Shown: positions 15,884 through 25,140 of the stretch, in pieces
How positions within the stretch are numbered: position 1 is the first letter of the stretch
Layout: every line of letters starts with the position of its first letter
Assembly: GCF_022179725.1 (NCBI RefSeq)
Contig: NZ_BPRC01000001.1
Span: forward strand, 434,001 to 498,000
Source: Methylorubrum aminovorans
GTDB taxonomy: Bacteria > Pseudomonadota > Alphaproteobacteria > Rhizobiales > Beijerinckiaceae
DNA length: 64,000 nt
Direction: 5' to 3'
Translations under genes and position numbers: made by a program
The notes under the pieces: generated by a model
The model's database searches: none
Seen by the model: only the letters and a program-made list of their open reading frames with translations
Told to the model about the DNA's origin: nothing

Positions 15884-15943
15884 CCCCCGACGCTACGGGG
15901 GAACGGTTGCGAATCTCTTAGAGCGATTCCATAGATTCCAGGC

Positions 15944-15981
15944 GAAGAAAAAGGCGCTTGATGAATCAACATCAAGCGCCT
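15944..15981 (-). terminator. Rho-independent terminator of leftward transcripts
   Basis: AGGCGCTTGATG (15952-15963) and CATCAAGCGCCT (15970-15981) form a perfect 12-bp stem with a 6-nt loop. On the minus strand TTTTCTTC follows. It should end the 16898-16079 operon. Confidence 0.85.
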
Positions 15982-16078
15982 CTAAAACTTCCTGCCACGG
16001 AATTATAGGCGATAACCAGCAAGTGATGACCAGCCTTCGAATCTTATTTAACAGGTTACGGTAAATCTGACAAATTGT

Positions 16079-16360
16079 TCAGAGCCACCGCAGCCTGAAC
16101 GCGAACGCGTCATTCTCATTCTTGAAGATCAAAACCAACTCATCGTGGTAGTAGAATTCTCGTAAGGTATGGTTGATCCACGGCATCCATCCGGGTGTGT
16201 TCTCGTTCAACCAATCACGCTTTCCGTCTTCATCGATCCATCCATCTATGATCTTCGTGAGCACGCAGATATCGATCGCGCGAGAACCCGCTTCGATCCC
16301 TTCGACAGTCACAGTGCACAGTAGGAGCGTCGTATCATTGATGAACACGGGCTTCATCAT
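16079..16360 (-). CDS. Small phage protein, LRW-tail family
   Basis: 93 aa from the ATG at 16360, which overlaps the preceding stop. A clear member: KRDWLNENTPGWMPWINHTL, then DELVLIFK, then NENDAFAFRLRWL. N half is a beta-rich part beginning MKPVFINDTTLLLCTVTV. Confidence 0.7.
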   Translation of the reverse strand: MMKPVFINDTTLLLCTVTVEGIEAGSRAIDICVLTKIIDGWIDEDGKRDWLNENTPGWMPWINHTLREFYYHDELVLIFKNENDAFAFRLRWL

Positions 16361-16659
16361 CCCCACCTCATCTTCACGAGAAAATGCTGATCGTCAGTCT
16401 CTGCTTTGATGAGACAGTGACGCTTCGGGGCGTCTAGATCGTTCGACGCAAAGACAGTGAAATTGTTCGCCAACGCCCAATCGTAAAAGCACTCGCGGGG
16501 CGCGCGATTGAGCTTCGATGTGCTGAGTTTCGTCGCGATATACCTGACGTAATCGTCATTCGCATCGGCGTACGAGCACGAAACGATGCCTCCGCTTCGC
16601 GCGCCTGAAAAGAACATCCCTTTCAGCGTATTCTTATCGACGTAAACTACCTCGCTCAT
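16357..16659 (-). CDS. Small phage protein, LRW-tail family
   Basis: 100 aa from the ATG at 16659 (ATGA overlap with the gene upstream). Family part: CFYDWALANNFTVFASND, a strand HCLIKAET, then DDQHFLVKMRWG. N half contains ARSGGIVSCSYADAND. Confidence 0.65.
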   Translation of the reverse strand: MSEVVYVDKNTLKGMFFSGARSGGIVSCSYADANDDYVRYIATKLSTSKLNRAPRECFYDWALANNFTVFASNDLDAPKRHCLIKAETDDQHFLVKMRWG

Positions 16660-16898
16660 TCGCAAAGCCCCTCGTACATCGCCGCGATCTCGATCAACGA
16701 GGCGATCAGCGTCAAAACTTCAATCAAACTGGCGTCCTGCGGCATTCCGAGAGCGTTTTTCACCGCCCACATGTCGCGTTCGGCCTTTTGCCACCGCCGG
16801 ATGCGCGGCATTGCGCCTTCCGGGTACATTTCAACGAACTCATCCTGATTCACTTCATAACTCCTCAGACATTTGCAATATTTTACGACAATCTGCAT
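16656..16898 (-). CDS. Hypothetical small phage protein
   Basis: 80 aa, first gene of a three-gene coupled leftward unit. N terminus MQIVVKYCKCLRSYEVNQDE, a basic central helix and a hydrophobic C-terminal helix EVLTLIASLIEIAAMYEGL. It lacks the family tail. Confidence 0.5.
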   Translation of the reverse strand: MQIVVKYCKCLRSYEVNQDEFVEMYPEGAMPRIRRWQKAERDMWAVKNALGMPQDASLIEVLTLIASLIEIAAMYEGLCE

Positions 16899-16979
16899 CT
16901 AACAATCGATATTAAACGTTACTAGGCTCGACCATACGCCAGATTAAATAGAAGAATATCAGATTATAGCAGGTGAACT

Positions 16980-17543
16980 TTGGTCGAGCCCGGTACATTC
17001 ATTGACTCATTCCTCTCCACGAGCCCATCGGATGGCGATCAGGCGGCGGAGGGTGCGGAGCAGATTCGCAATCTCAAGGGGCGGCTCAAGGCGACGTGGC
17101 CGAACGTGAAGGGCCGAGTTGAGGCGTCCCACGACCACCTCAACAACCCGCTTCTGCGCACGACCTTCCCGGCGGAGGGTCTGTCGTTCCCCTATTACAC
17201 GGTGAACGATGCGAAGACGGCTCCGCTGAGCGAATTCGGCCTCTCGCTGCTCAATCTGGCGAATGCGGCGGCGCTCTCCACCACCCTGAATCTCGACAGC
17301 TTCGTCCGTAAGGACGGCGCGGTTATGACCGGGCCGCTTTCCGTGCCGTCGATCACGATCGCGAACGCCGTGACGATCACCGCGGAGGGCGCGAACCCGG
17401 TGTTCTCGTTCAACGGTGGCAAGATCGTCTTCGACACGACCGCCAAGGCGTACCAGTTCTACATCAACGACAAGAACTACGCGACGCTCTCCCCGGCTGC
17501 GCTGACTGTGCGCACGACCATCATCCGCGGAGTGTCCGTATGA
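16980..17543 (+). CDS. Tail fibre-like protein
   Basis: 187 aa from a TTG at 16980 with AGGTGA just upstream. N-terminal FIDSFLSTSPSDGDQAAEGA and EQIRNLKGRLKATWPNV is the short helical block common at the start of podovirus tail proteins. After that come beta-strand repeats such as GPLSVPSITIANAVTIT. Its last codons overlap the Gly-rich protein downstream. Probably a structural tail part. Confidence 0.6.
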   Translation: MVEPGTFIDSFLSTSPSDGDQAAEGAEQIRNLKGRLKATWPNVKGRVEASHDHLNNPLLRTTFPAEGLSFPYYTVNDAKTAPLSEFGLSLLNLANAAALSTTLNLDSFVRKDGAVMTGPLSVPSITIANAVTITAEGANPVFSFNGGKIVFDTTAKAYQFYINDKNYATLSPAALTVRTTIIRGVSV

Positions 17544-18265
17544 CGATCCGCGCCACGCCGCCGCTCCCGGAGACGGAGATTCAGGCGGAGTTCCCCGATC
17601 CCGGCTCCGAGGTGTTCAACTTCGACCGCTACCTTCGCGGTGTCGGTCCGGTGCCGGCTTCGGTGACGCAGATTCCCGCGACCTTCCCCCTGTCGTGGGA
17701 CGACTTCCTAAACGCACGCAAGTCCACCCCCGGTTCGGTCGAGTGGACCGATCCTGGTCGGTACGAATTTGTGGTCCCCCCGTATGCGACCATGACCGTC
17801 GAGGTGAACGGTGCGGGCGGCGGTGCGGGCTCTTCCGTTTGGGAGAACTACGGCGCACCGGTCGCCGCATCGGGAAATTCGGGCTTCCCCGGCGAAGAGA
17901 GCCGCTTCCTGGCGCTTGTGGGCGGCGGCGGCGGCGGTGGCGGTGGCGGCATCGGAACGGGTGCTCGAACCGCCTCTCCGGGCGTTGCAGGCACCCCCGG
18001 CACGGCGCTGGGCGGCACCACGAACACCCCCGGCGGCGGCATGCTCGGCGGCGCGGGCAAACCCTACCTCACCGGTCTCGGACCGGGCGGAAGCGGCGGA
18101 AACGGCGGCAAGGCCGTGCGTACCTACACGGTGGGTGAGCCGGGTGCTCCGGTTGTCGGTGAGCAGTTGTTCGCCTCGGTCGGTGTCGGTGCTGCGGCGG
18201 GTGCATTTCCGGGCAACCAGGGCACCAACGGTCAGAACGGCAAAGTTCGCATTTCTTGGACGTAA
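17540..18265 (+). CDS. Glycine-rich tail-tip or adhesin-like protein
   Basis: 241 aa. Residues 1-95 are ordinary; from about 100 on the protein is Gly-rich, with a run of about ten glycines near residue 131 and repeated G-G-x-G and N-G-G motifs ending NGQNGKVRISWT. Receptor-binding adhesins of some tailed phages use polyglycine-helix bundles of this composition, and the final VRISW strand is typical of glycine-rich tail proteins. Function inferred. Confidence 0.55.
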   Translation: MTIRATPPLPETEIQAEFPDPGSEVFNFDRYLRGVGPVPASVTQIPATFPLSWDDFLNARKSTPGSVEWTDPGRYEFVVPPYATMTVEVNGAGGGAGSSVWENYGAPVAASGNSGFPGEESRFLALVGGGGGGGGGGIGTGARTASPGVAGTPGTALGGTTNTPGGGMLGGAGKPYLTGLGPGGSGGNGGKAVRTYTVGEPGAPVVGEQLFASVGVGAAAGAFPGNQGTNGQNGKVRISWT

Positions 18266-18276
18266 TAAAGGTCTGA

Positions 18277-19623
18277 ATGGCAAATCTCACTCTTCCCCTG
18301 CGCAACATTGGTAGCGCGGGCGTCAACACGGATCGTCTCCCGGTACAGCTTGAACAGCCTCAGTGGAGCGGATGTAACAACGTTCGCTTCGAGTCGGGCG
18401 CGGTCATCCGTGCACCGCACTTCCGCAAGATCGGCACGGCCTCCGCCGGCTCGCCGAACTTCGTCTTCGGCTCCGCCTATCCCTCCGGGGGCAGCGAGTT
18501 CCTGATCGGGCTTTCCGATGGCCGGGTGATCCGCGGTCAGGCGCGCGGGCGCAACGCGGAGCCGTGGATTGAGACCGATCTCACCCCGCTCGAATGGTCG
18601 CCCCACGTGTTCGAGGCACAGCCGACGACGGCGTGTGAGCTTCAGGGGCGGATTTACTGGAACCGCCCGGATCGCGGCCTGTGGAGCATGCGCAAGGGCG
18701 ATCAGGGCTTCACCGCGGTCGATGGCTGGGATCGTGAGACCACCTGTCGCGCCGTGCGCCGGCTCGGCGATCAGATCATCGCGCTCAACGTCACCCAGGG
18801 CGGTCAGACGATCCCCGCGATGGTGAAGTGGTCGGACCTCGTTCCGTTCGAGGCGGCGAAGCTCGACTTTGGCACCGCCACGACGAATTCGGCGGGCGAC
18901 AACATCCTCGGATCGCTCACCGGTCAGATCGTCGATGGGGCGGAGTTGGGCGTGCGGATGTTCGTCTATTCGAACCGTCAAGTCTACGCGATGACCCCGC
19001 AGCCGACGAACTTCATCTTCGACTTCGAAGAGCGCTTTCGAGATCGCGGTGTTATTTCACAGAACTGCATCGGCGTGGCGAACAACCAGCACATGGTGTT
19101 CGGACCCGACAACATTTGGTGCCACGACGGCACGACGGTGCTCTGGACGACGAACGACAGCGTTCAGCGGGGCATTTACGATCATCTTGTGCGCGAAGCC
19201 GCGCACCGTTTCTACGTCCTGCACCTGCCGGCGCGTCGCGAGATGATGTTCTGCTTCGTCTCGACCCACCCCGACTGCAAGTTCCCGATCGGCCGCGAGT
19301 ACACCCCGAACGATCTCGGCGATTATCCCGGCTGCAACCGTGCGGCGGTGTTCAATTACGGCAACGGTCTGTGGTCGTTCTCCGACCTTCCCTACAACAC
19401 GGGCGGAGCCGTTGTGCAGCCCTCGACGGGCGTGCGGTGGGAGCAGTTGGCCGGCAAGACGTGGAACGATCTCCGGGCGGAGAAGACGACGTGGCTCGAT
19501 TTCCGCGACCGCAACCCGGAGATCGCCGTGATGGTCTCCCCGGTGCGCGCCTACACCCCACCCGCCGTCACCCGCGCTGAAGCGACCGATGACACCTTCG
19601 CGATGCGCCGCCGCGCCCGCTAA
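18277..19623 (+). CDS. Tail nozzle-like beta-propeller protein
   Basis: 448 aa. The start (LRNIGSAGVNTDRLPVQLEQ, then WSGCNNVRFESGAVIRAP) matches the NVRF-type opening of podovirus tail nozzle proteins. Repeated Trp-containing blade segments follow (LYWN, ALNVTQGGQTIPAMVKWSD, NQHMVFGPDNIWCHDG, AAVFNYGNGLWSFSD). In T7 the equivalent closes the tail tube. Sequence similarity is at pattern level only. Confidence 0.6.
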   Translation: MANLTLPLRNIGSAGVNTDRLPVQLEQPQWSGCNNVRFESGAVIRAPHFRKIGTASAGSPNFVFGSAYPSGGSEFLIGLSDGRVIRGQARGRNAEPWIETDLTPLEWSPHVFEAQPTTACELQGRIYWNRPDRGLWSMRKGDQGFTAVDGWDRETTCRAVRRLGDQIIALNVTQGGQTIPAMVKWSDLVPFEAAKLDFGTATTNSAGDNILGSLTGQIVDGAELGVRMFVYSNRQVYAMTPQPTNFIFDFEERFRDRGVISQNCIGVANNQHMVFGPDNIWCHDGTTVLWTTNDSVQRGIYDHLVREAAHRFYVLHLPARREMMFCFVSTHPDCKFPIGREYTPNDLGDYPGCNRAAVFNYGNGLWSFSDLPYNTGGAVVQPSTGVRWEQLAGKTWNDLRAEKTTWLDFRDRNPEIAVMVSPVRAYTPPAVTRAEATDDTFAMRRRAR

Positions 19624-19650
19624 CCCTCCCGTCCCCAGAAAAGGAGCCGA

Positions 19651-21609
19651 ATGGCCGACACCCTCACCATCCTCGACGAACAGTTGTTGAGCAACGATAT
19701 CGGGCTGAATCTGCGTATTTTCTCGATTGGTCCGGCCCGTTTTGGCTCGACCCGTCGTATTGCGGGCGGCGTGCTCTACACCGCCCCGGAGGACGGAACG
19801 ACCGATCAATTCACCTATACGATTCAGGACCGTTACGGCAATTTGAGCAGCGCGACCGTCACCGTCAACATCTTGGAGCCGACGATCGTCATCGCGCGCG
19901 ACAACGTGCTGAGCGACCCGATCGACTGCGGCACTGCGCTCACCCTCAGCCACGACGACCTGTTGACCAACGACACCGGAGAGACGGCGCTGCGTGTCAC
20001 CGCGGTGGCGAACGCCGTGAACGGCAATGTGACGCTCGGTGCGAACACCGTCACGTTCCAGGCGGAAGACTGCCAGACGCTGGTGGTCAACAAGCTGTTT
20101 CAGGCGGCGCGCCGATCGGTCCGCTCGACCCTCGACCCGAATGGAAACGTCTGGGCGGAAAGCCTCACTGCGGATAGGGAAAACGTCAACGCCTTAGTGC
20201 CGGGTCACATCGCGATCATGTCGGTGATCCGTCTCGGCGCGTCCGAGATGGAAGCCGGCTGGACCCTGATCGCGGATTCGTCTCAGGCGAAGCTCTACTT
20301 CCGCGTGATCGATCAGGCGTATGTCGATCGCCACAATCAGGAACGCTACGTCAGGGACGACGACCGCTATCCCTATCCCTACCTCTACGACCGGGCGGAC
20401 GACGCGATGCAGCGTCCTGAAATCCGCGTCGATACCTTCGCCCTTCCGCCGGGTGTGCCGGCGAGCGACGCCATCCTCATGGCGCAGGCGAACACCCACG
20501 TCGATGCGGGAACCTTCTACTTCGATCCGGCACCGCTTTACGAGGACTACTACCGCAACATCTATATCGATGCGTTCGGACCTTCGGGTGAAGACGGCAC
20601 CGACACGAATACGCCCGTGATGTTGATGTACACGACTTATCGCAGCGATGAAGATAATTTGAATCATCGTCAGGCGGAGTATGTCGGAAACCGTCTGACC
20701 TACGCCGTCCAGGGCGACACGCTCGACGTGCTTCACGGCGGTGGCGGAACACAGACGTTCTCTGAGAACGGTCACCTCTCGAACATCTCGAACCTCTACT
20801 GCACGGCTTATGCCCTGCGTGAGGTGCCGCGTGACCCGATCATCGAGGCCGGCTTCACCTACACGGCGGAGGATACGTTCGGTTCGACCGACACCGCGCG
20901 GGTCATTCTCCCGGTGCGTCCCGGCGTCAATCCGCGGGTCTCGCGCATCCGTCAGAGCAGCATCTTTCTGAACGAAGATGGTTGGGTGGGCTTCTCGAAC
21001 GCTCTGAGCGTCGGAAACTATGCGCTCGGTGTGCACGTGAAGCAGCGCGAGACGATCGATTTCGATTTCGTCCCATCGTACAATGATCCGCTCGACCCGA
21101 TCCCGGATGAGAACTGGACGGTACTGGCAAAGACCGGTCCGAATCCGCACGTCGCCGGCACGATGGTGTATCGCCCGGTCGTGAATACCGGCGAGAACTC
21201 GTTCAAAGCGTTCCGCTTCATCCTCGGTATGCCCGGTGCCGCATCAATGACCGGCATCGAGATCGTCGCGGAAGACGGCGAGACGTGGGAGGACATCTTC
21301 GTCGATTGCTTCGCGGAGAACGCCACCATTCCGAACGAAGAGTTCCCCTATGTCTGCCCGAAGCACGATATTCCCGCGGGGTGCCACAGTCTGACTTTCG
21401 TCACGGCGCGCCCGTGGACGAGCCTGTTCAAGGTCTCCGGTGGTGATTCGTTCGTCTATCACTATTCGCGCCGCGACTTCACTAACCATATGTCGATGAT
21501 CGTGCACTCGACGACGGAAGCGCCGCACATCGTCATGCGTCCGCTCAATCCTGATCGCATCGACACTTCCGTCTCGACCATGACCCTGATCCTGCGAAAC
21601 CGTAAATAA
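19651..21609 (+). CDS. Large virion protein with cadherin/Ig-like repeats
   Basis: 652 aa after a strong AAGGAG. The N part has two cadherin-like repeats with the pattern L.ND......F....G....YT.....D.FTYTI.D..G..S.ATVTV, and another incomplete one near residue 400 (FTYTAEDTFGSTDTARVIL). Such domains decorate heads or tails and help bind surfaces. The middle part, with DRYPYPYLYDRADD, is unassigned. Confidence 0.6.
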   Translation: MADTLTILDEQLLSNDIGLNLRIFSIGPARFGSTRRIAGGVLYTAPEDGTTDQFTYTIQDRYGNLSSATVTVNILEPTIVIARDNVLSDPIDCGTALTLSHDDLLTNDTGETALRVTAVANAVNGNVTLGANTVTFQAEDCQTLVVNKLFQAARRSVRSTLDPNGNVWAESLTADRENVNALVPGHIAIMSVIRLGASEMEAGWTLIADSSQAKLYFRVIDQAYVDRHNQERYVRDDDRYPYPYLYDRADDAMQRPEIRVDTFALPPGVPASDAILMAQANTHVDAGTFYFDPAPLYEDYYRNIYIDAFGPSGEDGTDTNTPVMLMYTTYRSDEDNLNHRQAEYVGNRLTYAVQGDTLDVLHGGGGTQTFSENGHLSNISNLYCTAYALREVPRDPIIEAGFTYTAEDTFGSTDTARVILPVRPGVNPRVSRIRQSSIFLNEDGWVGFSNALSVGNYALGVHVKQRETIDFDFVPSYNDPLDPIPDENWTVLAKTGPNPHVAGTMVYRPVVNTGENSFKAFRFILGMPGAASMTGIEIVAEDGETWEDIFVDCFAENATIPNEEFPYVCPKHDIPAGCHSLTFVTARPWTSLFKVSGGDSFVYHYSRRDFTNHMSMIVHSTTEAPHIVMRPLNPDRIDTSVSTMTLILRNRK

Positions 21610-21630
21610 GAGATTTGAGGAGCGCAGCCG

Positions 21631-22059
21631 ATGGCAGAGCCCACGATGAACATTTACAGCTTCGACATCGATCGTGAGAATGCGATCGGTGTTGAAGCCC
21701 CCGAAGCGAACGGTCTCGCCTATGTCGAGCGACAGTTCATCAGCTTCGACGAACTCGATGGGGTCAACCATCGCGATTACAAGCGCATCGAGCGCATCGA
21801 CCCGATCGGAATCGTGCCGGAAGGCTCCGCCCCGGTGCTGGTCAGCGTGGGATGGGCGGACACACCGGGTGAGCCGATGGAATTCGGTGCCGCCTTGCCG
21901 TTCGACGCCATCACGAAGCGGCAACTCGATTTCCGTTCGCCCGGCCGCTACCACGGTATTCGGATCGAATACGAAGGCTTCCACAACATCCGCATCGTTG
22001 GCTTGGAGATCGAAATCTCGCTTGGTGGCAAGCGGGGCCACGCCGAAAGCCGCGGATGA
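21631..22059 (+). CDS. Hypothetical virion-associated protein
   Basis: 142 aa, SD TTGAGGAGCG. Beta-rich composition with FDIDRENAIGVEAPEANG, a central FISFDELDGVNHRDYKRIER, and C-terminal strands YHGIRIEYEGFHNIRIVGLE. Its stop overlaps the next start (ATGA). Placed between structural genes, so probably part of the tail. Confidence 0.55.
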   Translation: MAEPTMNIYSFDIDRENAIGVEAPEANGLAYVERQFISFDELDGVNHRDYKRIERIDPIGIVPEGSAPVLVSVGWADTPGEPMEFGAALPFDAITKRQLDFRSPGRYHGIRIEYEGFHNIRIVGLEIEISLGGKRGHAESRG

Positions 22060-23378
22060 CGACACCCTATCGGGCGAACGCCCGACCCTACGCCTACGTC
22101 TTCCAGCCGGAATCGCAGACCTCGGACCGCCGGTACTACGCCGATCAATTGTTTGCGGCGTCCCGCTCGTCAAAATCGATCGTCGATGCGATCGTCGAGT
22201 TGCAGCGCGGCACTGCGAACGGCACCACGATCGGCTTGTCCGCCACGGGTGTCCAGGCGGGCACCTACTCGAACGTCCGCCTGACGGTGGGCGGGGACGG
22301 TCGCATCAGCGCGATCACCACCCTTCCCGAGCGCCCCTCCGAGATTCCCTCCGCCCCCGGCGCGGGTCTGTTGCTGACCTCGACCGGAGACGGCCGCATG
22401 GCGTGGACGCATCCGACGACCGGCCTCCCCGTGGGTGGCACGCCCGGTCAGGTGCTGACGCGGACATCGGACGGCACGGCATGGGCGGATCAAACGGCTT
22501 CGACCACCGTCCAGGCGCTGGTTCTGCGCTCGGTCAACGATCTCTCCATCTCGGACGGCGAGACGTTCGGCGACGGCATCTATGAGGCGGAGCTTCGGCC
22601 GACAGGCGTCCAGGCGGGCACCTACACCAACGCGACGATCACCGTGGACGCCAAGGGCCGGATTCTCTCCGCCCATACGGGCGTCACCGGCACGGTGGAG
22701 GCGGACCGCGACGGCACCTACGCGCATTGGCGGGTCTATCTGGTCGCGCCGCTGTCCGACCCCGCGCCCGATCTCGCCTCGATCACGTTCCTCGATCCAA
22801 CCGACGCCGATCTCGGTGGTACGCTCACCGCGGCTCCCGGTGTCATCACCGCGCAATTCACCGATGAGTTCTCCGTCACCGGCTTGCGCATCGTCACGAA
22901 GACCGCCGCGACCGCTCCCCAGCGGGTGATCGTCCAGGGCTCGACCGATGGCACCACCTATTTCGAGGTGTGGAGCGCGAACACGAAGGATTGGGCGGAC
23001 AACGAGACGCGCATCGTGCGCCGGGCCGGCTCGGTCAAGCTTACGGGCGACGTGGTGGGTTCGGGTGAGGGTGAGATCGCAACGGTGCTCGCGAACACCA
23101 CCGTCGTACCCGGCACCTACACCAACGCGAATCTGACGATCGATGCCAAGGGTCGGGTCACCAAGGCGGCGAACGGCACCGGAGGCACGGGCGGGGGCAG
23201 CTTCGATCCGAACTATGAGTTTGACTTCATCTTCCGCCGGGATCGGATCACGGGCGACCTCTACATCGAGAAGATTGAGAACGGCGTTGTGATGCTGACC
23301 CTTGCGGGTATGCCGCTCGAAAACGGAGACATTCTTGCTCTCGAAGACGGCACCGGCACTCTTGCGCCGGAAGTCTAA
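22056..23378 (+). CDS. Tail fibre protein with GTYxN-xxTVDAKGR repeats
   Basis: 440 aa. Three copies of a well-known tail-fibre repeat are visible: VQAGTYSNVRLTVGGDGRIS (~residue 69), VQAGTYTNATITVDAKGRIL (~185) and VVPGTYTNANLTIDAKGRVT (~345). A 120-residue discoidin-like beta domain lies between the second and third (YAHWRVYLVAPLSDPAPDLA). The C-terminal 50 residues are a separate small domain. Confidence 0.75.
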   Translation: MTTPYRANARPYAYVFQPESQTSDRRYYADQLFAASRSSKSIVDAIVELQRGTANGTTIGLSATGVQAGTYSNVRLTVGGDGRISAITTLPERPSEIPSAPGAGLLLTSTGDGRMAWTHPTTGLPVGGTPGQVLTRTSDGTAWADQTASTTVQALVLRSVNDLSISDGETFGDGIYEAELRPTGVQAGTYTNATITVDAKGRILSAHTGVTGTVEADRDGTYAHWRVYLVAPLSDPAPDLASITFLDPTDADLGGTLTAAPGVITAQFTDEFSVTGLRIVTKTAATAPQRVIVQGSTDGTTYFEVWSANTKDWADNETRIVRRAGSVKLTGDVVGSGEGEIATVLANTTVVPGTYTNANLTIDAKGRVTKAANGTGGTGGGSFDPNYEFDFIFRRDRITGDLYIEKIENGVVMLTLAGMPLENGDILALEDGTGTLAPEV

Positions 23379-23410
23379 ATCATTTCAGACACCGATTTTC
23401 TAAGGACGAC

Positions 23411-24757
23411 ATGGCACTTAAAAAGCTTTCCGAACTCGACGACGGCGGTCTCATCACCGCAGGCGATCAGCTTCTCATCGCCCGCAGCGGCGAAAACTAC
23501 AAGATCGACGGCGCGCAGATCGCGGAGACCGTCACCCGCGTCGAAGCACTCGAAACCGGTGTGATTACGCCCTCCCATCGCGGCCCGTGGAGTCTCGGCT
23601 ACAGCTACCGCACGTTCACGTTCGAAGACGGGGTTCTCCCGGCGGGCTGGACCTTCGACAAGCCCGGTCACACCTTCGTTCCGAATGGCGACGCCGCGAA
23701 CACGGTTCTGCGTTTCCCGCCGCTTCCCGGTGAGATCGGCGGATCGACGGGTCTTGCCGTCCCCTTCACCTCGACCCTCGCGTTCAACGAGTACTCGATC
23801 CGCTACCGCGTCAGTTCGGAAGGCCCCGACAAGCTACGCGTTTCGATCGACGGTGGTCCGTATGTCATCGACGTAGGCGGTGAACAGGTCGCCTACACCG
23901 ACTTCACCGGCACCGTCGTACCCGGCTCTCACACGATCAGCTTGCTGTACAGCCGAGACTCTTCGGTCGTAAGAGGCGACGATACCGTCTATATTTCGTC
24001 GATCCGCATCCCGGTGGCCGAAGATAAGGTCTATCACTACGGTGATACGGTCTCGCATAACGGCAAGACCTATCTGTGTGCGAAGGAAGGCACCATTGCC
24101 ACGCCCGGCGCTGGTACGGAGTGGATCGAATTCGCGGTTCCGTCGTCCGGTGGTGGGGGCGGAATGAGTCTCTTCCCGATCAAGCCCCCGGTCCCAGCGG
24201 ATTTCACCGTCGTCGCCGGGAGAGACTTCACCAGCATCACGGCGAGCCCTAGCTTCACGAGCTTCCGGCGGGGTTTCAATGGTGAAAGCGGCGCGCAGCT
24301 TGCCGCGTATCGCGGCATCCCCCTGACCGGCGCAACGTGGGAAGTCACGGCGACCATTCGCATCCCGTTGCGCCATGGATCGACGACCGGCCTGACCGGC
24401 ATCGCCGTGCGCGATACCGCGGGAAAGCTCTACGAGTTCGGCATCGAGGCGAACAGCAATTCTCCGCAGCTTTCCATTCTGCGCATGAGCGACAACGGAA
24501 CCAACTACGTCGGTTCGGGCGGCTCCGTCAGTGGAATGGCACGTTTCGAGTGGTACACCATGCGCATGAGCAAGACGGCGAACTTTTTCGACTTCGAGTT
24601 CAGTCCCGATTACGGTCTGACATGGGAGAGACATCAATCCTACAGCCTGAACGATCACCTCGGAGCGGTCGAATCGGTCGGTTTGGTGATGCAGACCTAC
24701 GGGTTTTCGGCCGCGGATAGCCTCGTCTGCGCGTATTGGGATTTGAAGTACACCTAA
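23411..24757 (+). CDS. Tail fibre with carbohydrate-binding modules
   Basis: 448 aa. The N terminus KKLSELDDGGLITAGDQLLI is a typical fibre anchoring motif. A CBM5/12-like module is seen near residue 215 (YHYGDTVSHNGKTYLCAKEG...TEWIEF), the pattern of chitin- and cellulose-binding modules. The C-terminal ~190 residues look like a concanavalin-like lectin fold. Likely a receptor-binding fibre. Confidence 0.7.
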   Translation: MALKKLSELDDGGLITAGDQLLIARSGENYKIDGAQIAETVTRVEALETGVITPSHRGPWSLGYSYRTFTFEDGVLPAGWTFDKPGHTFVPNGDAANTVLRFPPLPGEIGGSTGLAVPFTSTLAFNEYSIRYRVSSEGPDKLRVSIDGGPYVIDVGGEQVAYTDFTGTVVPGSHTISLLYSRDSSVVRGDDTVYISSIRIPVAEDKVYHYGDTVSHNGKTYLCAKEGTIATPGAGTEWIEFAVPSSGGGGGMSLFPIKPPVPADFTVVAGRDFTSITASPSFTSFRRGFNGESGAQLAAYRGIPLTGATWEVTATIRIPLRHGSTTGLTGIAVRDTAGKLYEFGIEANSNSPQLSILRMSDNGTNYVGSGGSVSGMARFEWYTMRMSKTANFFDFEFSPDYGLTWERHQSYSLNDHLGAVESVGLVMQTYGFSAADSLVCAYWDLKYT

Positions 24758-24775
24758 CGCTCTTGTAAATAGGGT

Positions 24776-25114
24776 GTGTCATACATTCAATATCTCTCCA
24801 CCCCTGAGGAAGTCCTTTATGACGATCCTCAGGGGCACTTTACCGTCACCCGCCACCTCGAATTCATTCAAGGCGAGTGGCGCACCTTCCTGCACACGGA
24901 ATTCTTCTATTTCGCGCCCTCCGTTCTTCGAGAAGTGCGCCGCATTTTCCCGATCGAGCGGGCGAAGCTCCCGCCGACGATTTACGCGATCCTGAACCAC
25001 GAGAAGGCGGTCGGACCGCATTACCTGAAAGTCTTCGGGTTCAAACCGCTCGCCGACGTGCCCTACGATGACGGCAAAATCCGCACATGGTGGGTTCACG
25101 AACGGTCTAAATAA
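24776..25114 (+). CDS. Small protein with acetyltransferase-like end
   Basis: 112 aa starting at a GTG that lacks a usual Shine-Dalgarno sequence; TAAATA sits four bases before it. The C part (HEKAVGPHYLKVFGFKPLAD) resembles the final helix-strand of GNAT acetyltransferases. Several podoviruses encode a small internal virion protein of this type next to the large ejection proteins, which fits the position here. Weak assignment. Confidence 0.5.
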   Translation: MSYIQYLSTPEEVLYDDPQGHFTVTRHLEFIQGEWRTFLHTEFFYFAPSVLREVRRIFPIERAKLPPTIYAILNHEKAVGPHYLKVFGFKPLADVPYDDGKIRTWWVHERSK

Positions 25115-25140
25115 ACAAAAACAAGAAAAATAAGGATACT

